From Faecalibacterium gallinarum (GTDB taxonomy: Bacteria; Bacillota; Clostridia; Oscillospirales; Ruminococcaceae), in assembly GCF_022180365.1 (NCBI RefSeq), contig NZ_BQKV01000115.1:1-64000 (forward strand): 64,000 nt of DNA, in the 5' to 3' direction. The notes under the pieces are model-generated. The model did not search any database. It was given only the letters and a program-made list of their open reading frames with translations, and had not been told where the DNA came from. Position numbers and translations under genes: made by a program. Positions 18,701-26,953 of the stretch are shown one piece after another (the stretch's first letter is position 1; every line of letters starts with the position of its first letter).

Positions 18701-18936
18701 TCTGCGGCGCACTTCTGGTGGGCCCGCAGGATATTGTCTGGACAGGCGGCGAGGTCTGCACTTTGCCCAGCGGAGAGGAAGTCAACTTCTATCAGGTGAT
18801 CCCCCTCTATCGGAATGAGATAGAATATAAGCTGGAGCATGATGCGGACGCTCTGCTTAAAAAGATGGCAGGCATCAGTTTTGTGGTTAATCCTACCCGC
18901 CGGGATGTCCTCGCCGAAGACACCCTATGCAACTGA
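15784..18936 (+). CDS. TPR protein with a C-terminal Suppressor-of-fused (SUFU) domain
   Basis: A 1050-residue cytoplasmic protein, the last and largest of the row. Residues about 1-125 are tetratricopeptide-like (LEAIPAEERTPELDSELAKAYIAVAD, then YYCLDEEGPALRYFEKALKARPGD). Residues 130-500 are an unassigned region that resembles DUF4026-type sequence. A second TPR block lies at about 550-665. The C-terminal part, about 855-1035, is a Suppressor-of-fused domain: FHELVSPDIHVDICVVPP, YTLVTMGMGAHRMNVPEE, LPPDWKL, WPIGLLKVLARLP, TWLGFGHT and VIPLYRNEIEYKLEH are the family landmarks in order. Bacterial SUFU proteins are known immunity proteins of polymorphic toxins. AGGAGG precedes the ATG. Confidence 0.8.
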   Translation: MDLLKQCQQWFEQDETQEVIDTLEAIPAEERTPELDSELAKAYIAVADIGEREPFEKALELLAPHEEYFAEDHCWNYRIALAYYCLDEEGPALRYFEKALKARPGDKDTQEYINDCRRRLSLPRFEKNFRERTQEAWAAFSQIEAELRQIIDTDETHQRGEELVEKCGNALKTALRDTSFELGFNGEKYELILSPEGLRSRLFPLVYFQKQAPESVLEHWNIWVGRQPCEGFELRAGEIEVRADDVQMWAEETEDHQVSLVLYCEKLTPILKEDTDKVWWALSMLVDQTIGEVSAIAFVAGFDVYAQPKDEPAKLLSELPELLQSMGFTLWRDGSDYLENSYLAYELEPVQDPDADWRLDVYAGSSRLPVLINDYMSAHSDLMDEYHRDGIAAGFLCYPLSSFTGEERSKTVLEFRDDLRDAILREAGAEAVTFLGGATGLYCGYLDFIAWDLPAVLNAAQAFFEGSGLPWAHFHTFRRDVGGVPLLDEKEPEPEIHEDTGSLLSAEDIETLKSFDDGVSGYFWRMLQWLEDFIKNGVGEGRFSEKQAHQDLQIALWYAFACNNIDDYIHYYQAAEWMKDSEKNAAGCGTWYYRYSVALMYCGRLEEALEYAERGAQEEPDYPWIWLQVGKLRAHFGDTAGALDAVNQGLKLEPGDYEFLTLKKEIKAGATLEQMEYHWINPDADQTLQQGLDKDADDKQRAIACIRVDEAGLAAFYKLFGPERYGYEKNAPCCEFQYPVKEHLVELSFRMNEAGLSKMGTDWLRQLKEYLDSGEWLTHTPEGEPEGTLVAVFVEQTRRISLVYQQPGEEQYFQIFLNPDGTKADAIWSSAKNNQPEIYTEEEMSAVEQHIKNTFGAFKNVFHELVSPDIHVDICVVPPSEGRDYYTLVTMGMGAHRMNVPEELAEYKLERAELAIALPPDWKLDEESLKEEQWYWPIGLLKVLARLPIAEDTWLGFGHTMDKQSPFAEGTKLCGALLVGPQDIVWTGGEVCTLPSGEEVNFYQVIPLYRNEIEYKLEHDADALLKKMAGISFVVNPTRRDVLAEDTLCN

Positions 18937-18976
18937 ATCCATCATAACCTGGTAATAAAAGTTGGAGTTAACTGTT

Positions 18977-19099
18977 ATGAATAGAGAACAAGAAATGTAT
19001 TTTGATCAGTGTATAGATTTCCTCGCCCGCATGATTGAAAATACGGCGACCAAGTCAAACTTCCTGATGCACCCGAGCAAGATTCCTCTTATTATATAG
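18977..19099 (+). CDS. Short ORF, possibly a remnant of another immunity gene
   Basis: A 40-codon plus-strand ORF (M-N-R-E-Q-E-M-Y-F-D start) ending at TAG 19097-19099, 40 bp after the TPR-SUFU gene. The start looks like the first residues of a larger helical protein (FDQCIDFLARMIE), so it could be the stump of a truncated neighbour. There is no strong ribosome site. The remainder of 19100-19387 contains no gene I can support, only the terminator listed below and a GTATATAC palindrome. Confidence 0.3.
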   Translation: MNREQEMYFDQCIDFLARMIENTATKSNFLMHPSKIPLII

Positions 19100-19308
19100 C
19101 TTCTGATGATGGCCCGATGGGTTGAGACTAGATTCTCCAGAAGGTTGAGTTCATTACTTTAGGACATTTCTAACTTCAATTCGCCAAGTACGATTTGGCA
19201 AGCAGGGCCTTTGTATATACAAAGGCGAAATGCTTGTTGGGGCCGTACCCCAAACCCTGTGAACTGTGATGGAACATCACAGGCTGTGCGCTGCGGCGCG
19301 TGAGAAGA

Positions 19309-19366
19309 TGAACAAAGCCCCGGCCCAAACACACTTGTGTTCAGCCGGGGCTTTTCACTTTGTTCA
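19309..19366. terminator. Bidirectional terminator between the island and the defence operon
   Basis: AAAGCCCCGGC (19314-19324) pairs with GCCGGGGCTTT (19344-19354), giving an 11-bp perfect stem with flanking A and T runs and outer GAACAAAG/CTTTGTTC arms. It serves the plus-strand island and the minus-strand operon that converge here. Confidence 0.8.
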
Positions 19367-19387
19367 GATTCTTTTTCTTATTGCAGT

Positions 19388-22300
19388 TTACAGCGACTTC
19401 ATCACATTTAGCAAGCTCTGATAGTTGTCCACATCGTGATACTTCACCTGGCTGGTGGACATTTCATTGAACAGTTTGCGGGCACAGAGGATCTTGGCCT
19501 GCTCGATGGGCTTGAGCTGAAGGGTCTCCATAGTTCCTTTGGTTTCTGCCACAAAGAAAATATGCTTTACCGTTCCCTCATAAAAGGCAATCGCCCAGTC
19601 CGGAGAATAGTTGCCCACCGGGGTAGGGATATGGAACCCCCGCGGGAGCTTGGCATAGACGCAGACTTCTTCCGCTGCATCCAAATCTTGTACAAAACGC
19701 CGTTCCACACTTTTTTCTGCGGTGCCGTCCGTAAACACATAGTCCTGGATCGCTTTGGTGGCGCGGAATGCCTTATCAAAGTCGTATGCGCTTTTTTCTA
19801 TGGTAAAGATATTATTATCGTACTGGCCTTCAATGGTATCATAGGTGATATGATCCACGATGGTGGTCGCCTTCTGCTCGTTGATGAGGCGCACGATCTT
19901 GGTGATAAACTCCTCCGGGTTGTTCTTGAACATATAGAGTTTCTGCGGCCGCAAGCCTTTCAGAATTGCAACGACTGTCCGCCGGGTGAGCACCGTTCCC
20001 TGTGCGATTTTTCCAACCAGATCATACTTCAGATGTCCGCCATGCGCCTGGCGAAGGGTCCGTGTTCTGGTTTTCTCTCCCCCAAAGGAATCTCCTCGCC
20101 CCAGCTCATGCTCGTTCATCTCATCCTTTTGGCGGCCAACGGTCGTGGTGTACTGGAGTTCCGAAACAAAGAGCCGGTCATTGATGTGCGCGATTGCCTT
20201 CTGGATCAGCTCATCGCTGTCAAACTCCACCGTGTAAGCATACTTGTGATTGATTTGCTTCCAGAGCGCCTGGAACTCCTTTTTGGCAAAGTTCTCGTTC
20301 AGCGGATTCTCCTTCACCTTGGTTTCGTGGCCGTCGGTGATCATCGCCTTAAGGGCGCTCTCGTCGTATACGGCCTGCACCAGCAAGTGAACGCCTTCGG
20401 CCATGGGTGCCAATTCCTCCGGCAGAGGGGCAAGGGTACCCATCTGGACATCGGTGCGGTATTTATCCGTCACCTTACGCTTCATATCCACATAGCCGTT
20501 GCTGATCAGGTAGAACTCAATTGCATTGGCTGCCTCTGCATCAATCAGCGTGGGCACTCCATCCACCTTTACATACTTGCCTTTGAAGTATTCGCTGGTG
20601 GCGGTGATGGGGCGGTCGTACAGTTCCTTCTTGATGTCGCTTTGCAGGTCTGCAACAAAGGTCCTGTAACTCTCGCTGGCAATGACGGTCAGCATATTGA
20701 TATCATGCACCTGGTCTCCACAGCTCTGTGCATCCATCCGGTTTCCCCCTTGATTCACACACAGCCGGAGGCCACGGCCCACTTCCTGCCGCTTAGCGGT
20801 CTGGTTGTCGGAATGTTTGAGGGTGCAGATCTGGAACACGTTGGGGTTATCCCAGCCTTCCCGCAAAGCGGAATGGGAGAAGATAAACCGGGTAGGCTCT
20901 TCAAAAGACAAGAGACGTTCCTTATTTTTCAGAATCAAATCATAGGCCGAAATATCATCCGAAAACTCACTGCCGCGTTTGATCTGACTGTTTACGCTAT
21001 GCCCGGTCTTTTTGTCGATACTGAAATAACCTTTGTGTGCTTCGGCAGGAGCTGCACACATTTTTCTCAGGTACTCCTGATATGGCGTCTTTTCTAAAGT
21101 AAGGTGCTCGTTCAGCGCCTGGAGGTATTCCTCCTCAAACATCTTGCCGTATTCGCCCAGCTGTTCGTTGCCATCCTCGTCATACTGGCGATACTTTGCC
21201 ACTTCGTCAATGAAGAAAAGCGAAAGGGTCTTGATGCCCAGGTTAAAGAGCCGCTCCTCTTTTTCAAAGTGGGACTGGATGGTCTCTCGAATCTGAATCC
21301 GGCGCATATCGGTTTCGGACACATCGCCCACCACATCGCCGGTCCGAATGGTGACGCCATTGGTAAAGGTCACGGTACCGCGCAGCGGGTCGATCTCCGA
21401 AATGGTGTAGCCCTTGTACTGCTCCATATTCTGGGAAATGAAATACAAGTTATCATCCACCCCGAGGATGCGGGTTTCACGGTTGATGGACTTGTTATAG
21501 CCGATCTCCATTTCGATCCGGGCCATAGGCGGCTTTTTGGGCGAAAGAACGATCTGCTCCAGGAACAGATAGCTGTCGGTTCCCCGCAGGTTTTTCACCT
21601 CAAAACCTTTGACCTCGATTTTCTTGACCAGCCGTTTGTTGAACGCATCCAGCGCGTCGAGGACGTAGACCAGATTATGCTGAACCGCATGGGTTGCAGA
21701 ATAGTTCAGGCTGAACAATGGCTTGAAAGTTTTCAGTGCTTTTTGGGTCACAGCGCCGCCCATCTTCTGGGGCTCGTCCAGAATGATGATGGGCCGGTTG
21801 GCCGCAATCACATCAATGGGCCGGCGGGATGCAAATTCGTCCCGCTTGGAATAGATGATGCGGGCCTCCTTGCTCTTGCCGTCCTCTTTCAGGGAAGATG
21901 CAAAAGCCTGGGTGTTGATGATCATGACCTGGATGCCGGCACTGGCAGAGAAGTTATCCAGCTGATTCAGATTCTGGCTGTTGTAGATGAAAAACCGGGC
22001 CTTCTTACCATAATACTCCATGAAATGGTCCGCCGTGATCTCGAAGCTCTTTTTCACGCCTTCCCGGATGGCAATGGAGGGCACCACCACAATGAACTTG
22101 CTCCAGCCGTAGGTTTTGTTCAGCTCAAAAATGGTCTTGATGTAGACATAGGTTTTGCCGGTGCCGGTCTCCATCTCAATATCCAGACTGCACCGCCCCA
22201 GACTTTTCACAAGCTCAGGGGACAGTTTGATGTTGTTTTCACTTTGCAGCTTGTGAATATTTTGCAGCAGCTGATCGTCGGTCAGGGAAAGTTCTTCGTT

Positions 22301-22501
22301 TTTGTAGCCGGTATCATCGTCCGGGTCTGCCTCTGCCGTCCCCTTCATTTCGGTCTGCTCCACATCCGGGACAGTCCGTTTGCCCAGGTCCCGGATGTAG
22401 CGAATCCGGTCATGGAACCCCTGCCCGGCAAATACCTTGACCACTGCATCCACGGCGTCGGTCTGGTATTGCTGGATTTTAAAGTTGAATTTCAATGTCA
22501 A
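19388..22501 (-). CDS. res: Type III restriction enzyme Res subunit (DEAD/DEAH helicase-nuclease)
   Basis: A 1037-residue protein that cuts DNA after ATP-driven translocation in complex with Mod. The order of motifs fits Res: a FNFKIQQYQTDAV start, Walker A METGTGKT near residue 112, motif II LDEPQ near 242, helicase C-terminal motifs (FIFSHSALREGWDNPNVFQ and QEVGRGLRLC near 550-590), and a C-terminal PD-(D/E)xK nuclease near 965-985 (SPDWAI ... AETKG). The length of about 1000 residues is normal. The TTG start at 22501 overlaps the stop of the Abi_C gene by four bases, so the two are translationally coupled. It is the last gene of the operon, ended by the 19309-19366 terminator. Confidence 0.92.
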   Translation of the reverse strand: MTLKFNFKIQQYQTDAVDAVVKVFAGQGFHDRIRYIRDLGKRTVPDVEQTEMKGTAEADPDDDTGYKNEELSLTDDQLLQNIHKLQSENNIKLSPELVKSLGRCSLDIEMETGTGKTYVYIKTIFELNKTYGWSKFIVVVPSIAIREGVKKSFEITADHFMEYYGKKARFFIYNSQNLNQLDNFSASAGIQVMIINTQAFASSLKEDGKSKEARIIYSKRDEFASRRPIDVIAANRPIIILDEPQKMGGAVTQKALKTFKPLFSLNYSATHAVQHNLVYVLDALDAFNKRLVKKIEVKGFEVKNLRGTDSYLFLEQIVLSPKKPPMARIEMEIGYNKSINRETRILGVDDNLYFISQNMEQYKGYTISEIDPLRGTVTFTNGVTIRTGDVVGDVSETDMRRIQIRETIQSHFEKEERLFNLGIKTLSLFFIDEVAKYRQYDEDGNEQLGEYGKMFEEEYLQALNEHLTLEKTPYQEYLRKMCAAPAEAHKGYFSIDKKTGHSVNSQIKRGSEFSDDISAYDLILKNKERLLSFEEPTRFIFSHSALREGWDNPNVFQICTLKHSDNQTAKRQEVGRGLRLCVNQGGNRMDAQSCGDQVHDINMLTVIASESYRTFVADLQSDIKKELYDRPITATSEYFKGKYVKVDGVPTLIDAEAANAIEFYLISNGYVDMKRKVTDKYRTDVQMGTLAPLPEELAPMAEGVHLLVQAVYDESALKAMITDGHETKVKENPLNENFAKKEFQALWKQINHKYAYTVEFDSDELIQKAIAHINDRLFVSELQYTTTVGRQKDEMNEHELGRGDSFGGEKTRTRTLRQAHGGHLKYDLVGKIAQGTVLTRRTVVAILKGLRPQKLYMFKNNPEEFITKIVRLINEQKATTIVDHITYDTIEGQYDNNIFTIEKSAYDFDKAFRATKAIQDYVFTDGTAEKSVERRFVQDLDAAEEVCVYAKLPRGFHIPTPVGNYSPDWAIAFYEGTVKHIFFVAETKGTMETLQLKPIEQAKILCARKLFNEMSTSQVKYHDVDNYQSLLNVMKSL

Positions 22502-23313
22502 GACATCCCTTCATATGTATCCCATAAAAATGTTGCAAATGTAATACTACATCCAACTGCCAACTTGGCATGCCTTACCTCCAACTCTGTAAAAGATGCG
22601 CTTTTTCCATGGCCGCTTCCATAAGCATTTCTCATTTCAGCCAACTTTGAAGTTATACCTCTTAAATTTCCTAAAACTGCCTTTATTTCATTTGCAAGTG
22701 GATCACTATCTGGGATCTGATTTGGTGTCAAATTGAGCAATTTTAAGGTTTCTCCTGTCAACTTACCTATATCCCAATTTTTGTCCCACTCTACACCTAG
22801 TTCCTCAAGAATTGTTTTACAACAGCTTTCTATTAGCTCCTTTGCTTTTCCAATCGCATCTGTCGGATTTTCTGTTTGCATCTTAAGCATTAAGTCTATC
22901 TGCTTTGAAAGATATTCGCTTGAAAATTTTTGCTGCAACGCCGCGGCATTTGATGACAATGGAGTCACTACATTCAATACTTTATCCATATATGATCGGC
23001 ACTTATGATACAGCCGTTCATATTCTGCACTGTAACGAGGGCTCTCCAAATCTGCTCGATATTCGGCTTCATAATTTTCCTCATAGTAATCCAGCAAGTC
23101 TTTTAAGAGCTTTACTTTATCCTCGTCTGAAGCCTCATTTAGATATGCCGATAGAGACTTTCCTTTCGACATTTTATATTGATCACAAAGGGCTACGCCA
23201 ACACTTGACATTGTAAAAGCATCAAAGTCATTGGTCGAGAAGTCTAATACATAACCGCCCCGATTGAATAGTCTTGAAAAGGTTCCTAATTCTATATTTG
23301 ACAGTCGTTCCAT
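22498..23313 (-). CDS. Abortive-infection family protein (Abi_C domain)
   Basis: A 271-residue protein. The C-terminal part (about 150-265) matches the Abi_C domain: LIESCCKTILEELG, then LLNLTPNQ, then LGNLRGITSKLAEMRNAYGSGHGK followed by a helical end. The N-terminal part is a helical segment rich in charged residues. Abi_C proteins accompany restriction systems and are thought to abort infection. It sits between Mod and Res, which is unusual. Its base composition is clearly more AT-rich than the flanking Res and Mod ends, suggesting separate acquisition. Its ATG overlaps the TAA that ends the displaced Mod frame (TAATG), which implies coupling with an intact Mod. Confidence 0.82.
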   Translation of the reverse strand: MERLSNIELGTFSRLFNRGGYVLDFSTNDFDAFTMSSVGVALCDQYKMSKGKSLSAYLNEASDEDKVKLLKDLLDYYEENYEAEYRADLESPRYSAEYERLYHKCRSYMDKVLNVVTPLSSNAAALQQKFSSEYLSKQIDLMLKMQTENPTDAIGKAKELIESCCKTILEELGVEWDKNWDIGKLTGETLKLLNLTPNQIPDSDPLANEIKAVLGNLRGITSKLAEMRNAYGSGHGKSASFTELEVRHAKLAVGCSITFATFLWDTYEGMS

Positions 23314-23440
23314 TATAGCACCTTCCTTATTGTCTCAGGGCTGTAGGTTGCAAAAATCTGATCAAAGTTGGTTGCGACGCTATCATTGGAAAGAGAGCTG
23401 TCACGCATGACAAAATAGATCGGCTTCTCCTTGGCGGATG
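23313..23440 (-). pseudogene. Displaced C-terminal end of Mod
   Basis: This is the +1-shifted continuation of Mod: AKEKPIYFVMRDSSLSNDS, then VATNFDQIFATYSPETIRKVL, then TAA at 23313-23315. It has no independent start with a ribosome site and overlaps the Abi_C start as TAATG. It makes sense only as the last 40 or so residues of Mod. Whether the shift is real or a sequencing artefact cannot be told here. Confidence 0.75.
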
Positions 23441-25233
23441 GCCTCGATGACCTCGTTTGTCACGTCACGGTCAAAGCAGGCCACAAGGAAGTTATCCTCT
23501 ACCTTGAAAACCTTTTTGCCTGCAATCACCGTCTCCTCGATCTTGCTGGAGAGCAGCACACCCAGGTCCAGCATCACCTGGAACAGCAGATCCTCCGGGG
23601 TGCGGTCATCCTTGATGTTGTCTTCTAGCAGATCATACATGGAGGCGTCATATTCGTCGGGTGTGTAATAAACATCCTTCATGTTGGATGTATCGCACTT
23701 GAGCACACGGAAACCTACATCCAAATCCACTGTGCCCATAGGGTTCTCTTCCTTGATTTTTGCCCCTGCACGGCGGATACGCTCTTTGCCAATTTCGCAG
23801 ATGTTTTTGTAGCCGGCCTTGTATGCCTCGCTCTTTTCATCTGTTTTCTCCGGCAGCTGTACCATGATGAATTTGCGCTTGCCGCCGTCTTCGGCATTCA
23901 GCTGCATGACGGCATGGGCAGTGGTAGCAGAACCAGAAAAGAAATCCAGAACAGTTTCACTAGGACTTGAAAGCATATTAATAAAATATGTCACCAAATC
24001 AACGGGTTTAGGATTCTCAAAAACTCGGACGCCATCAAATAAATCTTGTACACATTGAGTGCCAGCATTGTAAATACTTATCATCTCTTTAGGTATTAGA
24101 GTAGATGGAGCCCCCATAGCATCACCCAAATATTTTTTTATATAAATATTCCAGTGTGCTTGTTCTCCATTTGCATCAACGAGAGGACCAGTATTTGTTT
24201 TTTTAAATGTAACAGCATTTTGTTTCAGTGCCTCTTGAAATTTGGAGTATATAAATCTATATATGCATCCTTCTTTTGGATATACCACTTGTCCATCCGG
24301 GCACTCTATTCCATATTTTTGATTTGGATTCTGTGATTTGTTTTTAAATACAAAGTCCTTGTTTCTATAGAGTCCCTTTTCATCTCTTTGTGTATACATT
24401 TTAATTGCTTCAGCAGACAGTGGTGCATATATCATTTCTATCACTTGTTTGTTTTTTCCATAAACAAGTATATACTCATGCGTTTTACTTGCAAATTTTG
24501 GTCTTATTCCTCCTCCAGTAGAACAATTCCAAATAAAAACATTAATTAAGTTATTCTCGCCAAAAACTTCATCGCAACATTTCTTCATATTATTCATTTC
24601 ACTGTCATCGATGCTTATGGCGAGTATTCCATTTTCTTTTAGCAAATCTTTTGCCAGCTTCAACCGCGGATAGATCATATTGAGCCAGTCGGTGTGGAAA
24701 CGGCCATTGCTTTCGGTGTTTGTGACAAGGCGGTTGCCTTCCTCGTCAAACTGGCCGCTGTTGGCCAGATATTCATCGGTGCTCTGTGCGAAATCATCCT
24801 CATACACAAAGTCATTGCCGGTGTTATAGGGCGGGTCGATGTAGATCATCTTGACCTTACCCAGGTAGGTTTCCTGAAGCAGCTTCAGCACCTCCAGATT
24901 ATCGCCCTCAATATAAAGGTTTTCGGAGTCAAAGCCGCCGGGAGTACCGTCCTTGCCCATACTTTCCTCACGGCAGGGGCGCAGGGTCTTGGAGATGGGC
25001 GCATTGGCCAGAAGGACAGACTTTTTCTTGTCCGGCCAGGTGAACTGGTAGCGCTCGTCCTTGCCCTCCACTACCGTGGTGCTAATCTCCTGCATCAGCA
25101 CATCCTTATCAATGGCGCGAACCACCTCGCCGTTTTCGTTGATGGTCTCGGTCACGGCATTGGGGAACAGGGCCGCCAGCTTGTAGAAATTTTCATCCGC
25201 CTTATTCGGCGTGTGCATTTTCAGTTTGTCCAT
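23401..25233 (-). CDS. mod: Type III DNA methyltransferase Mod, frameshifted near its C-terminus
   Basis: A 610-residue N6-adenine methyltransferase of the beta class, which also recognises the target site for Res. The catalytic motif DPPYNTGNDF lies near residue 134 and the SAM-binding FFSGSATTAH near 433; the recognition domain between them (plus-strand 23940-24650) is strikingly AT-rich, a sign of exchange. The read ends EADLFCHA, but the shifted frame continues with KPIYFVMRDSSLSNDS ... SPETIRKVL and stops at 23313 overlapping the next ATG. Intact type III Mod proteins end that way, so a single-base insertion in the CCGCC near 23433-23437 is likely. Start ATG at 25233 follows the TIR stop directly (TAAATG). 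Confidence 0.85.
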   Translation of the reverse strand: MDKLKMHTPNKADENFYKLAALFPNAVTETINENGEVVRAIDKDVLMQEISTTVVEGKDERYQFTWPDKKKSVLLANAPISKTLRPCREESMGKDGTPGGFDSENLYIEGDNLEVLKLLQETYLGKVKMIYIDPPYNTGNDFVYEDDFAQSTDEYLANSGQFDEEGNRLVTNTESNGRFHTDWLNMIYPRLKLAKDLLKENGILAISIDDSEMNNMKKCCDEVFGENNLINVFIWNCSTGGGIRPKFASKTHEYILVYGKNKQVIEMIYAPLSAEAIKMYTQRDEKGLYRNKDFVFKNKSQNPNQKYGIECPDGQVVYPKEGCIYRFIYSKFQEALKQNAVTFKKTNTGPLVDANGEQAHWNIYIKKYLGDAMGAPSTLIPKEMISIYNAGTQCVQDLFDGVRVFENPKPVDLVTYFINMLSSPSETVLDFFSGSATTAHAVMQLNAEDGGKRKFIMVQLPEKTDEKSEAYKAGYKNICEIGKERIRRAGAKIKEENPMGTVDLDVGFRVLKCDTSNMKDVYYTPDEYDASMYDLLEDNIKDDRTPEDLLFQVMLDLGVLLSSKIEETVIAGKKVFKVEDNFLVACFDRDVTNEVIEAIRQGEADLFCHA

Positions 25234-26328
25234 TTAATTTATCTCCTGAATTTCCTTGATGAAAGCATCCAACAAATATTGTGATTTTTGTTCATCGTTT
25301 TCCAATTTGAAAATGCGTTGTATCTTATTTTTTAATTCAATCATGTTTGCCTTACAGTGCGCGTCTCCATTCAGTACTGCACCCATTTTGCTGGTATCAA
25401 CAGCACATTCTCTGTATTTGGGATTACCAAACGAAAATGTAGGAACATAAATATTTGTATAGTCACCTTGAATAACCCACGCAGCTCCCATTTCATTCAT
25501 ACAAGCCGGGCTTTCCAAATACTTATCAGACCACAAAAAAATCATAAAGGTGTTTCCGTTGATGCGTTTTCTTAAATAATCATATATGTTGGCATCAAGC
25601 GGAATTTTATGGAGTGGATGTGAAGTGTAAATTAATTGATTGTTTTTTACGCCCAAACCTGTTATGAACTTTTCAAGTGCATCTGCATATTTTTTATCGT
25701 CTGATTTATGACTAAGGAAAATAATAGGTTCATTTTTATTTGGCTGTCTGTTTGGCTTCAACAAGAAATCTTCTGTTGTGCTTTCAAACGCTTTTTTGAA
25801 GTGCTTTAATTTTGCTATATTTTCGTCATGGCTTTCAGTGTTAACTACAAGATAATTTGAATGTATTCTAGAGATATTTTTTTGATACCATTTTAATATA
25901 GCGTTCAAGCAGTATTTGATTTTAACCATATCACCTGAGTTGATTCCTTCGCCCAATTGAGTTAAATAATTGGTGATATTTCCGTCATGCGTATAATCTT
26001 CTATTGTTTTTTTGACACCTTGATATTCTAATTTTAATTCTCGAAAACTTTTCTCAAGTTCACTCTCTGTAGCATTTGATTTTTCCATTTCATTAGCTCC
26101 TTCATCAATTATGTGCAGTTTTAAAATTCCAATAAGCGTTTCTGCATCTTGATCTGCTACTCGCCACAAAAGCGCATCATCAATCTCAGGCACTTCACCA
26201 ACAAAAATGCCTCTAATCAAACGAATTTCATCAAATAAATCACCTGATGAAAACTCACCTTCTCCGAATTTTTCCAAGCATGTTTCTAATCTTGAAATGT
26301 AAGATTCAATAAATTCTTTCTTCGTCAC
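25234..26328 (-). CDS. TIR-domain protein, probable NAD-cleaving effector or signal maker
   Basis: A 364-residue protein. Residues 1-200 are charged and helical with no recognised motif. The TIR domain starts near residue 205 with PIIFLSHKSDDKKYADALEKFI, continues with YDYLRKRINGNTFMIFLWSDKYLES, and has PACMNEMGAAW near 275-285, where the Glu after the Cys fits the catalytic Glu of TIR NADases (S-x-x-C-x-x-E). TIR enzymes cleave NAD or make signalling nucleotides in Thoeris and related systems. Its GTG start follows GGAGAGG in the DUF4391 stop region, and it ends one base before Mod. The gene is AT-rich relative to both neighbours, so it looks inserted into the operon. Confidence 0.82.
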   Translation of the reverse strand: MTKKEFIESYISRLETCLEKFGEGEFSSGDLFDEIRLIRGIFVGEVPEIDDALLWRVADQDAETLIGILKLHIIDEGANEMEKSNATESELEKSFRELKLEYQGVKKTIEDYTHDGNITNYLTQLGEGINSGDMVKIKYCLNAILKWYQKNISRIHSNYLVVNTESHDENIAKLKHFKKAFESTTEDFLLKPNRQPNKNEPIIFLSHKSDDKKYADALEKFITGLGVKNNQLIYTSHPLHKIPLDANIYDYLRKRINGNTFMIFLWSDKYLESPACMNEMGAAWVIQGDYTNIYVPTFSFGNPKYRECAVDTSKMGAVLNGDAHCKANMIELKNKIQRIFKLENDEQKSQYLLDAFIKEIQEIN

Positions 26329-26329
26329 T

Positions 26330-26944
26330 TTAGAACCTCTCCAGTTGTTTTTGTAGTTCTTTTATTTTGAAATTCAGCTCAAACTTCTTCTTCGGCTGCT
26401 TCTCGGCCCACAGCTGCTTTTGGAGACGTGCAATCTCTTTTTCCAGCTTAGCCTTTTGTTCGTCCTGGGCAATCTGCTGATCCAGCGTATTCCCCTCCTG
26501 GACCTGAATCCCGCCGATCTGGACAATGACATTCTCCCATACGGCATCCATGGTCAGACCTTCGACGGCAAGGGAAAGACTGTCCGGGTCCTTCCAAGGG
26601 GTTTGAAGCAGCTTGGTGTGGTACACCGCCAGTTTTGCCAGACCGTCATACTCCAGCAGGAGCACCATATTCTGAGGAATGAGTTTGGACAGGACAATTA
26701 GCGTCCGCTCATTGAACTCCCGGCGCTTTAGCATCACCTGCAGGACAAAGAACGCCTGAACCTTCTCTCCAGGTGCTATGTTCACTTTGGTTGCAGATAC
26801 CTCATTGACGATGGTTATTCGGGAGATATCTGCATCAATCTTTGCCTTTTCCGCTGTATCCATCTGAAACTTGGCGTATACAGCGGTCTTTGGCAGTTTC
26901 TTATTCAGTTCTGTTGCCTTGGGCAGCCCCAGCATCCTGTTCAC
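26330..26944 (-). CDS. DUF4391-domain protein
   Basis: A 204-residue protein that matches what I know of DUF4391: MLGLPKATELNKKLPKTAVYAKFQMD at the start, TIVNEVSATKVNIAPGEKVQAFFVLQV, SKLIPQNMVLLLEYDG, LLQTPWK, DAVWENVIVQIGG, and a C-terminal coiled coil (LEKEIARLQKQLWAEKQPKKKFELNFKIKELQKQLERF). The family is typically found between a helicase and a type III-like methyltransferase, as here, but its activity is unknown. The coiled coil suggests it bridges or dimerises subunits. It starts ten bases downstream of the helicase stop. Confidence 0.8.
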   Translation of the reverse strand: MNRMLGLPKATELNKKLPKTAVYAKFQMDTAEKAKIDADISRITIVNEVSATKVNIAPGEKVQAFFVLQVMLKRREFNERTLIVLSKLIPQNMVLLLEYDGLAKLAVYHTKLLQTPWKDPDSLSLAVEGLTMDAVWENVIVQIGGIQVQEGNTLDQQIAQDEQKAKLEKEIARLQKQLWAEKQPKKKFELNFKIKELQKQLERF

Positions 26945-26953
26945 CTCTACCGT

